Assembly (NCBI GenBank): GCA_036936605.1 | Contig: JAUPFV010000004.1 | Span: forward strand, 94,667,894 to 94,731,893 | DNA length: 64,000 nt | From: Limnanthes douglasii subsp. nivea | Lineage: Eukaryota > Streptophyta > Magnoliopsida > Brassicales > Limnanthaceae | Direction of reading: 5' to 3' | Shown: piece by piece, positions 44,935-56,176 of the stretch | Layout: each line of letters opens with the position of its first letter | Numbering within the stretch: the first letter of the stretch is position 1 | Notes under the pieces: model-generated | Seen by the model: the letters and a program-made list of their open reading frames with translations, nothing else | What the model was told of the DNA's origin: nothing | The model's database searches: none | Made by a program: the position numbers and the translations under genes

Positions 44935-45177
44935 TTATTTATGTAATTTAAATATTATTTGATGCGCAAAATTGTATAGAAAGTTATTTTATGTATAAAG
45001 TTTTTAATTTTAGGTAGTCTCCTTATTAAATATTTTGAAATCGTACTTTATACTTCTATAAATATACTACTATAAATATCAAATATCTTTTCCAATTCAT
45101 TCAATAATATTTTTAATCAGAATAAATAGATAATTCATTTATTTTATTAAAATAGTTGATTTATTTATATAAATATA

Positions 45178-45353
45178 GGTAAGTTTTTTGGTGTAAAAAT
45201 ATATGTAATTTTATTTTCGGTAAATTAATTATTTTAATAAATAGTATATTTGTGTTAACTTTATGTGAAAGTAAAAACAAGATAAGTTTCATATTTATAT
45301 TATAAATTTTTTTAATAAAAATTATCAATATAATTAAAATATTAACTGTATGT
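45178..45353. repeat. Foldback unit 3, part left of the LINE
   Basis: Starts at aagttttttggtgtaaaaatatatg, the same landmark as 24520 and 26878, and runs to attaactgtatgt where the LINE is inserted. Unit 3 lacks the earlier part of the 2.4-kb unit. Confidence 0.8.
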
Positions 45354-45369
45354 ATAAATCTGTTCTAAA

Positions 45370-46095
45370 TTGGGTTTTGAATCTGTTCTAGTAAATATAA
45401 GTAATAAAGTATGGATTTTATGGAGAAATGGCTTTAAAATTGAACTTTTAGATAATTTTGAACAGCTTCTAAGTGTTAAAATTAGTCACTCTGCATATAT
45501 GGAGATTGTGTTGCTTACTGTGGTATATGCTAAGTGTAACATTAGTCATAGACTTACTTTATGGAATCAGCTTAGAACTATATCTGTTAATATGTTGCCT
45601 TGGTTAGTTGTAGGAGACTTTAATTCTATATCTAATATTAATGAACAAAAAGCTTGTAATAATCTGCATACTAGAAGTTTAGATTAGTTTAATGAAATGA
45701 TCTTTGACTGTAAATTGGAAGACCCTGGTTATGTAGGATCTAATTTTACTTGGACTAACAAACATAAATGGAAAAGATTAGATAGATGTTTATATAATGA
45801 AATTTGGAGAGATACTTTCAATCTTACTAGGGTAGATCATTTGGCCAGAACTTGTTCTGACCATTCACCACTATTAATAACTGTCTCTAAGCAAACTAAT
45901 TTTCAGAAAACATCATTCAGATTTCAAAACATGTGGTTAAAGCATGATGAATTTATGAAAACAATAGAAAATAATTGGTCTATACCTTTAAATGACTCTT
46001 CTGATATGTATATATTTTGGTCTAAACTTAAGAGATTAAAAAAGCACCTACAAAATTGGAATAAAATACATTTGGGAACATATTTGTTAATATAA
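45370..46095 (+). pseudogene. LINE endonuclease domain, partial
   Basis: Two frame-compatible pieces (45370-45687 and 45697-46095) contain the apurinic-type endonuclease C-terminal motifs: LVVGDFNSI (catalytic Asp/Asn), FTWTNKHKWKRLDRCL and CSDHSPLLI (catalytic Asp/His). The first half of the domain, with its Asn and Glu residues, is missing. A TAG at 45685-45687 interrupts it, and a one-base lesion near 46070 separates it from the RT frame. The domain nicks the target DNA to prime reverse transcription. Confidence 0.8.
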
Positions 46096-46130
46096 ATAAA
46101 ATTGAAGATGATATTAAACTGGCTGGAATA

Positions 46131-49100
46131 ATGATTGAGGGAGACAATTCTGTTGAGAACCAAATGAAACTGCAAGAATTAAATGCTATTTTATTAACTT
46201 TGCTTGAAAAAGAAGAAATCTATTGGTGTCAAAAAAGTTATGCAAATTGGACTGCTGAAGGTGATAATAATTCTTCAACTTTTCACAATTATGTTAAGAA
46301 AAGGAAAGTTAAAAACAGAATCAATGGAGTTTTTGAAAATAACATTTGGATAGAAGAGGAGGAGTTGATAGGGCTTTCTGCTGTAGATTATTTTAAAAAC
46401 TTATTGAATAATACTTCCCTAATGAATGATTTGTCTATTGTTAGAAGTGTTATACCAGGAATCTTAACAGAACATAATAATGATAGTATACTGAAAGAGC
46501 CAAATTTTGAAGAGTTATATGAAACTATTAAATCTCTTAATAAGAACAGTGCTTCTGGAGTTGATGGTTTCAACTCCAGGTTTTATCTTGCTTGTTGGTC
46601 TATAATTAAGTTTGATTTACTTAATGCTGTTAAAGGATACTTTTTGAGTTCAGATATACCTAAAGGGATTTACTCAACTTTGATCTGTCTAATACCTAAA
46701 GTAAAATCTCCCAAATACTGGTCTCAATTCAGACCAATTAGTCTTTGCTCTGTGTTTAATGTGTTAATATCTAAACTGATACAAAGTAGAATAGCTAAGC
46801 TTCTACCATTAATTATTTCTGAGGAACAAGGTGCATATGTTGAAAATAGGATGATTCAGGAATATATATTGATAGTACAGGAATTAGTAAATGACTTAAA
46901 TAGGAAAGCTAGAGGTGATAACCTTATTTTGATTCTTGATATGTCAAAAACATTTGATAATCTTGAGTTTAGATTAATATATGAAGTTATGGCTGCCTTT
47001 GGTTTTAATGATATTGTTATTAGTTTAATAAGAAAGTCTATAGAAAACATTTCCTACTCTGTTATAACTAATGGTAAAACCTCAGGATATTTTAGATCTA
47101 AGAATGGTCTTAGGCAGGGTGATCCCCTTTCACCTTGTCTATTTATAATTGCTGAAGAGTTTTTTATTAGGGGTATAAAGATGTTGGTAGGACAGCAAAA
47201 GATTAGACCCTATAGTATGAGAAGTAATTTGAACATTAGTTGTCTAGCCTATGCTGATGATATGATATTATTTTTAAATGGTTCACTATCTAGTATTAGA
47301 AATCTAGCTTATTTCTTAGAATTATATCAGAAGTTATCTGGACAGAAATTGAATAAAGAAAAGTCTACTTTTCTAGTTTCTTCAAAGATGAGCAGAATCA
47401 GATTAGATAACCTTAAAGATTTCTTAGGCTTTAAGTTTTCGAAATTACCTTTTACATATTTAGGGATACCTATTCACTCTAATAACTTTGCTGAACACTT
47501 TGAAGGCTTAATAGATAAAGTTAAGGATAAGATTCATGAATGGAATTCCAAACATATATCTTTTGGTGGTAAGATAACGTTAATAAATTCAGTACTAATG
47601 TCTTATCCTGTATATTATCTACAATCAACAAAACTGCCTCTAAAAGTTATTTCTAGGTTTTATAAACTATTAAATAAATTCCTTTGGGGTTGTAATGAGT
47701 CTAACAGAAGTATGATTTGGACAAATTGGATAAGTTTATGTAAGCCTTTCAAAGAAAATGGTCTTAACTTTAGAACTTTAGAAGATATTCAAACTGCTTT
47801 TGCCTATAAACTATTGTTCTCATTTAGAAGCAAAAAATCTTTATGGTCAAAGCTATTACACTCTAAATACTGCAGTAACATACATCCTTTACAAGCTAGA
47901 CTAAGAAATACTGATTCAAAGGTTTGGAAAAGAATGTTGGAGGTTAGGCTAGAGGCTGAAAAACATATTAGGTGGAAGATTGGTCAAGGAAATATAGATT
48001 TTTGGCTAGATCAATGGAATGATATGAAGCCTTTGATTCTGTTAACTGATACAAACTATAATCATTATGAGCAAACTAAAGTAAAGGAATATATCAATAA
48101 TGATACTTGGAATGTGCTTAAACTTCAAGATAGCTTGCCGTTACAGTATGTTAATAGGATCATTAAAACACATATAAACATAAACGTTATGGATTCTGAT
48201 GTTTGGAAATTATCATGTGATGGATCTTTTAAGCTTAAGGAAACAGTTTTAGAATTAAGGCAAAAACATCCTGTATCTATAATTAAAGATAAAATATGGA
48301 ACAATCTTTCACATAAAAAATGCTCTTTTTGTCTTTGGAGAGTCTTGAACAACTTAATAAGTGTCGATACAATACTTCAATCTAAAGGGTTTCATCTAGC
48401 TAGCAAATGTGTATTCTGTGATAGTATTGAGTCTTTACATCATGTGTTTGTCTCTTGTGATATTGCTTGGCTTGTATGGAGTTTCTTTTCTGAAAAGTTT
48501 AACATTAAGATAGGAAAGCATATGACTGTTAATCATATGGTGAATGTTTGGTTACTGTCAATTTCTAAGAGAGTTCATATTAGAACAGTCTTGCCATCAA
48601 TGATAATTTGGAGCATCTGGAAGGCTAGGAATAAATATAGACATAGTAATATTTCTACAACATATAGACAGATTATTAGACAGGTCCTTTTAATGTTAAC
48701 TTCATTGGACTTAGCATTTGCACTATCTAGGAAACATTGGTCTCCTGACTTTAATGCAGCTAAAGAATTAGGCTGTTATAATCATATAAAGTTAGCCAAG
48801 CCTTTTAGGTATGTTAAGTGGGAAAAGCCTGCTAGCAATCGAGTTAAGCTTAATTGTGATGGATCCTCTTTAAGTAATGGTGAATCTGGTTTTGGGTATA
48901 TAATTAGAGATAATTTAGGAAGGATAATAATTGCTAAAGGGAACGTGATAGGAAAAAGCTCTCCTATTTGTGCTGAGATTGCTGGATTACTTAATGGCTT
49001 AACATATTGTAAAGAGACTGATCTAAAGTTAGTTGACATTGAAATAGATTGCTTAGCATTGTTTAATATGTTAGCTTCTGGTTTAAGACCTTGGTATTTA

Positions 49101-49313
49101 GAACATTGCTTATTGTGTTGCAGACAGCTAATAACTTCACAAATGACTATTAGACACATTTATAGGGAGCAAAATCTGGCTGCAGATTGGCTGTCTAAAC
49201 TTGCATTGAAAGTTAAAAATAGCTTTTGTATTCAATCTCAGCATAACTTATGTGAATTATCTAGCATATTAAGGGCAAATATCTTGGGCTTGGGAAATTT
49301 CCGCTATACGTAA
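46131..49313 (+). CDS. LINE ORF2: reverse transcriptase, zf-RVT, RNase H (1060 residues open)
   Basis: A long uninterrupted frame. Readable sequence extends in frame upstream to about 46068, so the ATG at 46131 is only the first Met after the break. RT: SASGVDGFNSRFY, FRPISLCSVFNVLISKLIQS, ILDMSKTFDNLEF (first catalytic Asp), GLRQGDPLSPCLF, and YADD at residue ~375. The thumb GGKITLINSVLMSYPVY follows. zf-RVT: KIWNNLSHKKCSFCLWRVLN...KCVFCDSIESLHHVF. RNase H from ~residue 900: LNCDGSSLSNGESGFG, AEIAGL, IDCLAL and NLAADWLSKLA, giving the D-E-D-D set. It would copy LINE RNA at the nicked target. All catalytic motifs look intact. Confidence 0.9.
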   Translation: MIEGDNSVENQMKLQELNAILLTLLEKEEIYWCQKSYANWTAEGDNNSSTFHNYVKKRKVKNRINGVFENNIWIEEEELIGLSAVDYFKNLLNNTSLMNDLSIVRSVIPGILTEHNNDSILKEPNFEELYETIKSLNKNSASGVDGFNSRFYLACWSIIKFDLLNAVKGYFLSSDIPKGIYSTLICLIPKVKSPKYWSQFRPISLCSVFNVLISKLIQSRIAKLLPLIISEEQGAYVENRMIQEYILIVQELVNDLNRKARGDNLILILDMSKTFDNLEFRLIYEVMAAFGFNDIVISLIRKSIENISYSVITNGKTSGYFRSKNGLRQGDPLSPCLFIIAEEFFIRGIKMLVGQQKIRPYSMRSNLNISCLAYADDMILFLNGSLSSIRNLAYFLELYQKLSGQKLNKEKSTFLVSSKMSRIRLDNLKDFLGFKFSKLPFTYLGIPIHSNNFAEHFEGLIDKVKDKIHEWNSKHISFGGKITLINSVLMSYPVYYLQSTKLPLKVISRFYKLLNKFLWGCNESNRSMIWTNWISLCKPFKENGLNFRTLEDIQTAFAYKLLFSFRSKKSLWSKLLHSKYCSNIHPLQARLRNTDSKVWKRMLEVRLEAEKHIRWKIGQGNIDFWLDQWNDMKPLILLTDTNYNHYEQTKVKEYINNDTWNVLKLQDSLPLQYVNRIIKTHININVMDSDVWKLSCDGSFKLKETVLELRQKHPVSIIKDKIWNNLSHKKCSFCLWRVLNNLISVDTILQSKGFHLASKCVFCDSIESLHHVFVSCDIAWLVWSFFSEKFNIKIGKHMTVNHMVNVWLLSISKRVHIRTVLPSMIIWSIWKARNKYRHSNISTTYRQIIRQVLLMLTSLDLAFALSRKHWSPDFNAAKELGCYNHIKLAKPFRYVKWEKPASNRVKLNCDGSSLSNGESGFGYIIRDNLGRIIIAKGNVIGKSSPICAEIAGLLNGLTYCKETDLKLVDIEIDCLALFNMLASGLRPWYLEHCLLCCRQLITSQMTIRHIYREQNLAADWLSKLALKVKNSFCIQSQHNLCELSSILRANILGLGNFRYT

Positions 49314-49743
49314 TATTTGATTTGTTCTTTACTTCTGTAAGTTATCTGACATTGTTTAGCAAGTCGAAGGAGTTGACTATTATCTTTGATTGCAGGTTTC
49401 AGGTTACCAGCAAAGAAGTAAAGGATGAAGAGCTATAATCCATGAGGCATATTAAGGTGGGAGAAGTAGACTTGGACACAAGGAAGGAGATATGAAGCTG
49501 CACGAAGATACACTAAGGAGGGATAAGAGATCACATGTAGCAAGATAGGATGTTGCAAGTTGAAGAAGTTATCAAGCTTATTGTAGACCTAGGTAGCCAT
49601 TACTTTAGGTCTTTTATTTTATAACTTCTTCATTTGTATCATACAATGAGCTATCGGCTCATAAACATCAAAACATTTGTAACATATTTTTTCAACATTA
49701 ATAGAATGTACTTTTCTTGGGAAAAAAAATATTAACTGTATGT

Positions 49744-50447
49744 CACTAAAAATACTATAGTTAATGTGATGTGACCATATCCATATAATATTATATTCTA
49801 CATATATTAAAATTATATTAAAATTGAAAGTAATCTAATGTAAATTAATGTAATAATATTTAAATACATTTAATAAACAATATTGTGACATTAAATAAAC
49901 GTAATAATATTTATTACTAATTAATTTTGCATAATCTAAGGTTGGATAAATCTTGGACGTTTGAATAAAGATCTATATATATAAAATTTGTTTCTTTTTT
50001 TTTCTTTTTTTTTATTTCCTTTTGCCCTGAATAAAAAAATTATGGAAAAGTATGTTACTTTTTTTAAAAAATTTAATGTCTATAAAACTAAAACCATCTT
50101 TTTTATGGATTTATATTTGTTTATATTAAAAATCAAATCTACTGGTATAGAAAAAGGGAAGGAGAAACTTTTATCAGAAACTCAAGCTCTGGATATCGAA
50201 AATGATCTTCTTTTGAGTTTCGACTGCCGAAACTTACTGGAATTCTAAGTCCAGTCGTAAAACAAAGACAAAAAGATAATATTTACGGATCATACTATAA
50301 TTATTTTATAGATGATTTCTATAATTATAGTATGATCCGTAAATATTACTTTTTGTTCTTGTTTTACAACTGGACTTAGAATTCCAGTATGTTAAACTCA
50401 AAAGAAGACCATTTTCGATATCTGGAGCTTGAGTTTTAATAAAAGAC
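49744..50447. repeat. Foldback unit 3, part right of the LINE, truncated
   Basis: Resumes the 2.4-kb unit sequence (ctaaaaatactatag..gtgatgtgacc..) after the LINE. It contains the left arm, loop and the first part of the right arm of the hairpin (from about 49897). It stops at gagcttgagttttaataaaa, where the junction filler begins, so most of the right arm is missing. Confidence 0.8.
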
Positions 50448-50490
50448 TCAAGCTCCAGATAAATAGACTTTAAAAGACTCAAAGACTTTA
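50428..50490. other. Duplication breakpoint with palindromic filler
   Basis: At 50428-50463 ctggagcttgagt is followed after an 11-base loop by its exact complement actcaagctccag. The next bases, ataaatagactttaaaagactcaaag, partly repeat the nearby gactttaaag and gataaatag strings. Similarity to copy 1 (from about 9832, ctcaaagactttaaag) begins at about 50473. This is the left edge of the duplicated POLD2 block. Confidence 0.8.
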
Positions 50491-50497
50491 AAGTCGA

Positions 50498-50606
50498 TAA
50501 ATAGAGCTAGTAGAATCGCAATGTCTTTTCTAAAAATTCGAGTTTATCCTTTGCATCTGAGTATTTTTCAAGATCATCGATGTTCTGCCCCGATGTTCCA
50601 AGAAAC
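50498..50606 (-). pseudogene. POLD2: POLD2 copy 2 exon (FLGTSGQNIDDL), truncated
   Basis: Same exon and same altered 3' end as copy 1, reading ...LEKTLRFY then TAG. The block boundary lies about 25 bases beyond it. Confidence 0.8.
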
Positions 50607-50690
50607 CTATAATAATGGCGGGCATTACCTCGTTAGTAAGTAACCATTAATGTTAAGTCTTTTTGTCAATTCAGTGAATTGAATATCTAC

Positions 50691-50782
50691 CTGACATTGT
50701 CTAGCTCAAAGCAATGAGGATTAGTACAAGATCTGAAAGTGTTATAAGCTGCTGATACGGGGAAAAGGCATCGGTGCAAAGG
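50691..50782 (-). pseudogene. POLD2: POLD2 copy 2 exon (PLHRCLFPVSAAYNTFRSC)
   Basis: 92 nt with intact acceptor and GTAGAT donor, encoding the same block as 10045-10136 with one Thr-Ser/Asn-type change (CTNP rather than CTSP). Confidence 0.85.
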
Positions 50783-50823
50783 CTGAAAAGACAAGCATAC
50801 TAGGATTGAATTACGATTATTAT

Positions 50824-51314
50824 AAGTTAGAATTGGTGTGCGAGCGTGTGACAGACCTCACGGACTAGCAAGATATTGTCCGCTTTGCGCTCGTAGGCGC
50901 GCACGGGTTTGCTCTTGGGTGTACTCCCAAAAGGCCTCTTGCTAGTTGAGGTGGGCTCACACTTATATATACACTCTTTTATGTTCCTTGTTAGCAATGT
51001 GGGATTGGGGGTCCTCTATGGGATGAAGTTTATTCTTCACATTCCCCCTTAAACTTTATCCCAGTAATTTGCCGGAAATTCGGCGGTTAAGCCATTTATG
51101 GCTCTGATACCAAGTTAGAATTGGTGTGCGAGTGTGTGACAGACCTCACGGACTAGCAAGATATTGTCCACTTTGCGCTCGTAGGCGCGCACGGGTTTGC
51201 TCTTGGGTGTACTCCCAAAAGGCCTCTTGCTAGTTGAGGTGGGCTCACACTTATATACACTATTTTATGTTCCTTGTTAGCAATGTGGGATTGGGGGTCC
51301 TCTATGGGATGAAG
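50824..51314 (-). mobile_element. TRIM-like miniature LTR element, copy 2
   Basis: The same two ~205-bp direct repeats and ~72-bp core with TTGGTATCAGAGCC and AAGGGGGAATG as copy 1, at 50824-51039 and 51112-51314. Carried along in the segmental duplication. Confidence 0.75.
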
Positions 51315-51315
51315 A

Positions 51316-51761
51316 GTTGAAATCTTGAGAGAAGATGACTGAATCAAGAAGAAGAAAGTGTAACAATTTTATTATATTCTTTCTCTAAGTTTTTGTACAT
51401 ATATTTGTGACATTTATAGTCACACAAATCTGTTCAATATGTAACAGAATTTGTTATAATTTGTTACACAATCTGTTACACCATTTACATTCTATTTGGA
51501 CTTTAATAACTAACTCAGCCCACTCAAACTAACAAGAGGACTAAGCCTTTAGCCCAATACAAGTAGCTTAGGTCTTCAGTCCACGACCCGGTCCAAAACA
51601 CAACCCAACATATAAAACACTTAAGACCAGCTTCACCCTTTCTTGTTCCTCCAAACCCTAGATTGAAACACCAGCCTTCTCCTTCTCCAAGCCTGTCAAA
51701 CCCTAGTTCAAACATCAGCCTCCTCCTTCTACAAAACTTCCTCTTCTTCAACTATTCTGAC
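51316..51761 (-). repeat. Copia copy 2, 3' LTR
   Basis: About 446 bp. Groups with the 3' LTR of copy 1 at diagnostic bases. Confidence 0.8.
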
Positions 51762-52133
51762 TTCCCCCCTCAAACGAGGCGGAGGTATACCAAGACTCAG
51801 TTTGTCCCGAAGAAACAAGAATCGACTTTGAGACAAAGGCTTTGTGAGCAAGTCTGCAACTTGATCGTGAGAAGGTACGTATCGTATATCCAGTAAGCTT
51901 TGAGTTACCATATCTTGAATGAAATGTAAATCTAACTTGACATGCTTTGTTCTAACATGAAATACAGGGTTTGAAGCAAGTGAGCTTGCTCCAAGGTTAT
52001 CACACCAGATACCCGGAGCTCTGTGAAGATCAAGTCGAATTTCATGAAGAACTGACTGTAACCAGATGAGTTCAGAGGCCAGATTTACAAGCGATCTGTA
52101 TTCTGACTCTGTACTCGACCTCGAGACAATCTC
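51729..52133 (-). pseudogene. Copia copy 2 RNase H C-terminus
   Basis: Continuation after the TAG at 52134: EIVSRSSTESEYRSLVNLAS, FIQDMVTQSLLDIRYV and DLLTKPLSQSRFLFLRDKLS. It ends with a TAG inside the 3' LTR. Confidence 0.7.
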
Positions 52134-54098
52134 CTATTTCTTTGAAGACCACGAAATCAAGGAGTCACCCATAAAAATGCAATAACCACCAACCGATCGA
52201 CGGTCATCCAACGAAGCAGCCCAATCGGCACTAGTAAAGCCTGTAAGCTTATAAGTGTCGCTTGGTTTGATGTGGAGTCCCATCGTTTGAGTACCAGATA
52301 AGTATCGTAGAACTCGTCTTACACATTGTAGATGAACTTTAGTAGGACTTTGTTGAAACTGACTGAGTTTGTTAATAGCAAACGCAATGTCAGGTCGAGT
52401 GTGCAGTAGGTATTGTAACGATCCTAATAAGCTTCTGTAACTTGTAGGGTTCTGAAGTAATTCGCCATCAGTTTTGGAGAGTGGTGGAGTCACCTTTATT
52501 GGAGTTGCGCAGGAGTTAGCATTGGACAAGCCCTCTTTCAACAGTAAGTCTTTTATATACTGTGTTTGAGTCAAGTAGAGACCAGAGTCATCTCTGTGAG
52601 CTTCAATACCCAGAACCAGCCGTAGAGATCCCATATTTTTTAGAGCAAATTCAGAATTTAGCTTCTGAACAAACTTAGAAACATAGGAAGGACTGTTACC
52701 AGTAACAATTATGTCATCTACATAGACCAGTACAATGAAAAAGATGCCTTCAGACCGTAGAAAGAACATAGAGTAGTCAGCCCTTGAATTTTGAAAGCCC
52801 CATAAGATCAGTGTATCCTTGAGCTTGGAATACCAAGCTCGTGGTGCCTGTTTCAGTCCATACAGTGCCTTGTTTAGCTTGCATACGTGATTAGGATACT
52901 TAGGATCAACAAAACCTTGAGGTTGTACCATGTACACCTGTTCTTTGAGATGACCATTCAAGAAGGCATTATTTATATCAAGTTTCCTGATGACCCAGTC
53001 TCTAGATACAGCACTAGTGAGAACTAACCTTATCGTAGAAGCTTTAATCACTGGAGAGAAAGTCTCATTGAAATCAACCCCAGGCTGTTGATGAAAGCCC
53101 TTAGCTACAAGTCTAGCTTTGTAGCGTTGAACAGACCCTTCTGGGTTATATTTGACCTTATAGACCCATATGTACCCCACCAGACTCATGTTACTGTTGT
53201 GGGGAACAAGAGACCATGTATGATTGTTCATCAATGCATCATATTCACATTTCATGTCCTGAACCCATTGAGGACACTGAACAGCCTCTGAAAACTTTGT
53301 AGGTTCTTTAACAGTAATAGTAGATGTAATAGTAGTTCCTGAGTAAATGTGCTTAGGTTTTGAAATACCATCTTTAGCTCTAGTGGTCATAGGTTGTCTA
53401 TTAGGTAGAGTTTGAGAGGTAGTTTGATTGTTAATTTTGTCAAAAGGAAGTTCAATAAATAACTCACCAGGTTTTGATGATTGTGTTTCAGGTAATGTGT
53501 TGGGCAAGGAGTTTTGAGCAGCTGTGGGATCTTGGGAATCAGTTTGGGCTTGTGAAGAGGTGCTAAAGCTATCAGGTGAGTTACCACAATGTGCATAATG
53601 ATTTGTTGTGTTGGTCTGATTTGATTGTAAAGAATGGTTAGTGTTTAGGTGTTGAAAACTGTTGATATTTTGTGGTGTAGAACTCTCATTTGGCATATAT
53701 AGATTAGGAAACTTAGGCAGCCAGGAAACTCTAGAAACAGACATAGAGGACTTAGTGTTTAGGAAACCAGACATACATGGGAACTCATCTTCATTAAAGA
53801 TGGCATTCCTTGACATATAAACTCTCCCACTAGGACTGAGACACTTATACCCTTTGTGTACTCCACTATACCCTAAAAAGACACACTTGACTGAGTGAAA
53901 TTGGAACTTATTTGTTTGATAAGGCCTAAGACACGGAAAACAAGTGCACCCAAAGATTTTTAGAAACATGTAGTCATGTTTAGAACCAAAGAGTTGTTCA
54001 AAAGGAGACTTATCTTTTAGAGTGAGTGTAGGTAACCTGTTAATCAAGAACACAACAGTGTGAAAAGCCTCTGGCCAGAACTTGTGAGGAAGACCTGA
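52134..54098 (-). pseudogene. Copia copy 2 integrase C-terminus, RT and RNase H start
   Basis: A 639-residue open frame from MFLINRLPTLTLKDKSPFEQ. It has the integrase C-terminal CVFLGYSGVHKGYKCL, a low-complexity spacer, and RT with YKARLVAKGFHQQPGVDFNE, LDINNAFLNGHL and YVDD, then RNase H DWAASLDDRRSVGGYCIFMG. The RT frame is continuous here, unlike in copy 1. It stops at TAG 52134-52136 in place of the Gln before the GIVSRSSTESEY block. Confidence 0.8.
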
Positions 54099-54173
54099 CT
54101 AAGCTAGAAGGGTCAGACCAGTCTCAGTGACATGTCTGTGCTTCCTTTCTGCTCTACCATTTTGAGCAGAAGT

Positions 54174-55406
54174 TTAAGGACAGGATGTCCTGAGCTGGAT
54201 CCCTGATTCTTTAGCCAATGATAGAAAGGACCTGAACTCACCACCCCAATCAGACTGAAACACTTTAATCTTTTTATCAAACTGATTTTCAACTAGAGTC
54301 TTAAACTCTTTAAACACAGTTACAGCCTCACTTTTTAGTTTAAGAGGATATAGCCATGTGAACCTACTGTAATCATCTACAAACAATATGTAGAATTTAT
54401 AACCAGAATTAGATAGAACAGGGGCAGGTCCCCACAAGTCAGAGTGAATCAAATCTAAGACACTAGAAGAATGTGAGACTGAATTAGAAAATGGTAAGGA
54501 ATGAGACTTGCCTAAATGACAATCATCACAGAAAAACTTTTCATTGCTAGCAATAGTAGGAAGATTACAACTTTTCATCACAATAGACAAGACACGTTTA
54601 GAAGGATGGCCCAGTTTTTTATGCCACCCAACCTTTAGGGAATTAGAAGTATTAGTAAGAAAAGACACGTGAGAAACAGATGAATTTGACTTAGGAAAGG
54701 CTGCCTTAGTAGTCCTAGAAATAGAAGAGTCTTCCAACTTATAAAGCCCATTTTCAACTCTCCCTTTAAGTAGAATCATCCTGGTTGTCTTGTCCTTCAC
54801 AAAACATTCAGAACTGTGAAACTCAATAAAAATATCATTATGAAGAGTTAATTGAGAAACAGATACTAGGTTTTTGTTGATATAGGGAACATGTAACACA
54901 CTGTTTAGGAGGATTTGTTTGTTGGTTTTAGTAGATAGGCAAGTCTTACCTAAGTTTTGAATGTTCAGTTTACTACCATTACCTACTATCACTGTTTTAT
55001 TACCTATGTACTGTGTTTTCTGGTTCAGCATCTTGGCTGAGTTGGTGACATGGTGGCTAGAACCACTGTTAACATACCAACTTTCATCACCATTCTCTGA
55101 CTCTTGTGAGACTGTCATCACACTTTGATCCTGGTCAACTCTCTGTTGATCAGTTGGTATTTGTCCCATCACATTAGGGTCATCTCTAAAATAGCAATAA
55201 GCAGCCCCATGACTAAACTTGCCACATATTTGACAAGTAGGTTTGTTGTTAGAGTAGTTGAACCTACCACCTATGCCTCTGTAAGGGCCTCTACCCCTGT
55301 AATTGTTAGAGTAGTTTGAGGAAAACCTCCCTCTAGAACCTCTACCTTGACCTTTATTTCCATACCTTGAATTGGAACCATAGTTGTTGCTGCCAGAAGA
55401 CTTAGT
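54174..55406 (-). pseudogene. Copia copy 2 protease and integrase core
   Basis: Protease block WYVNSGSSHHVT again with Asn for the catalytic Asp. Integrase zinc motif HKKLGHPS...CDDCHLGK and core FVDDYSRFTW, FQSDWGGEF. Ends at the shared TAA in CP-x-TSAQNG. Confidence 0.8.
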
Positions 55407-56153
55407 TTATGGCTTGTTAACAGCAGTGAGATTCAAGTTAGCCATGATAACTTGAATTTCCCTAGTTGTTCAAGTCTGCTTTCGTAAGTAAGGAGTGTAG
55501 CTTGTAAATCAAGCCAATTTTGTACCTCTTTGTCACTTAGATGGACTGCAATAGGAGTGTACTCACTGTCAAGACCTGCCAATACCTGTGAAACCAAATC
55601 ATTTAGTGAAATAGGCGAACCAGCTAGAGCCAGACTATCAGCAATGTGTTTCATCTTGGCTAGGTACTCCTCCATTGAGCTAGTTCCTTTCCTGGTTCTT
55701 TGAAATTCAGCTTTAAAGAAAGTTACTCTGGACTTCGTTTGAGAGCCAGATAGCCTTACCACAGCATCCCACAGTCCTTTGGAGGACTCCTCCTCCATCA
55801 CCTGAGATGCAACTTCAGCACTCATGGTGCTGTACAACCAGCCTAACAGCAACTGGTCCTTAGCATTCCAGTTGTCATACTCAGCATTATCAACTAGAGA
55901 ACCATCTGGTCCAACTATAAGCTTGGGAGGGCAAGGTTTCTCACCACTTATGAAACCTCCCAGCTTGTTGCCTCTAATTATAGGCAACATCATAGTCTTC
56001 CATAGAAGAAAGTTGTTTATGTCCAACCTGAGACTAGTAAAGGCATTCATCTGATTCAAGCTGTTGTTTTTGTTTGTCAACAGGTGGTCCATTGAAGACG
56101 TAACCTGCTCAGCAGATCCTGAGCTGAAGCATGGTGAGTCAGTCCCTGCCATT
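55407..56153 (-). pseudogene. Copia copy 2 gag
   Basis: Open from MAGTDSPCFSSGS through the whole UBN2-like core. The Gly codon replaced by TGA in copy 1 is intact. The frame is lost near 55455 by one missing base in a T-run. Confidence 0.8.
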
Positions 56154-56176
56154 GAAGGATCCTGCTCTGATACCAA

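Larger units (their letters stand above)
45354..49726 (+). mobile_element. Nearly intact LINE inserted in foldback unit 3
   Basis: Flanked by a direct repeat aaaatattaactgtatgt (45337-45353 and 49727-49743; the first A's are ambiguous with the poly-A tail). The uninterrupted target is present in unit 2 at about 27033-27050, so the insertion point is certain. The coding part includes the end of the endonuclease, then RT, zf-RVT and RNase H. The 3' UTR is 49317-49720, ending in an A-run. It is 5' truncated in the endonuclease domain, as is common when target-primed reverse transcription stops early. Confidence 0.9.
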
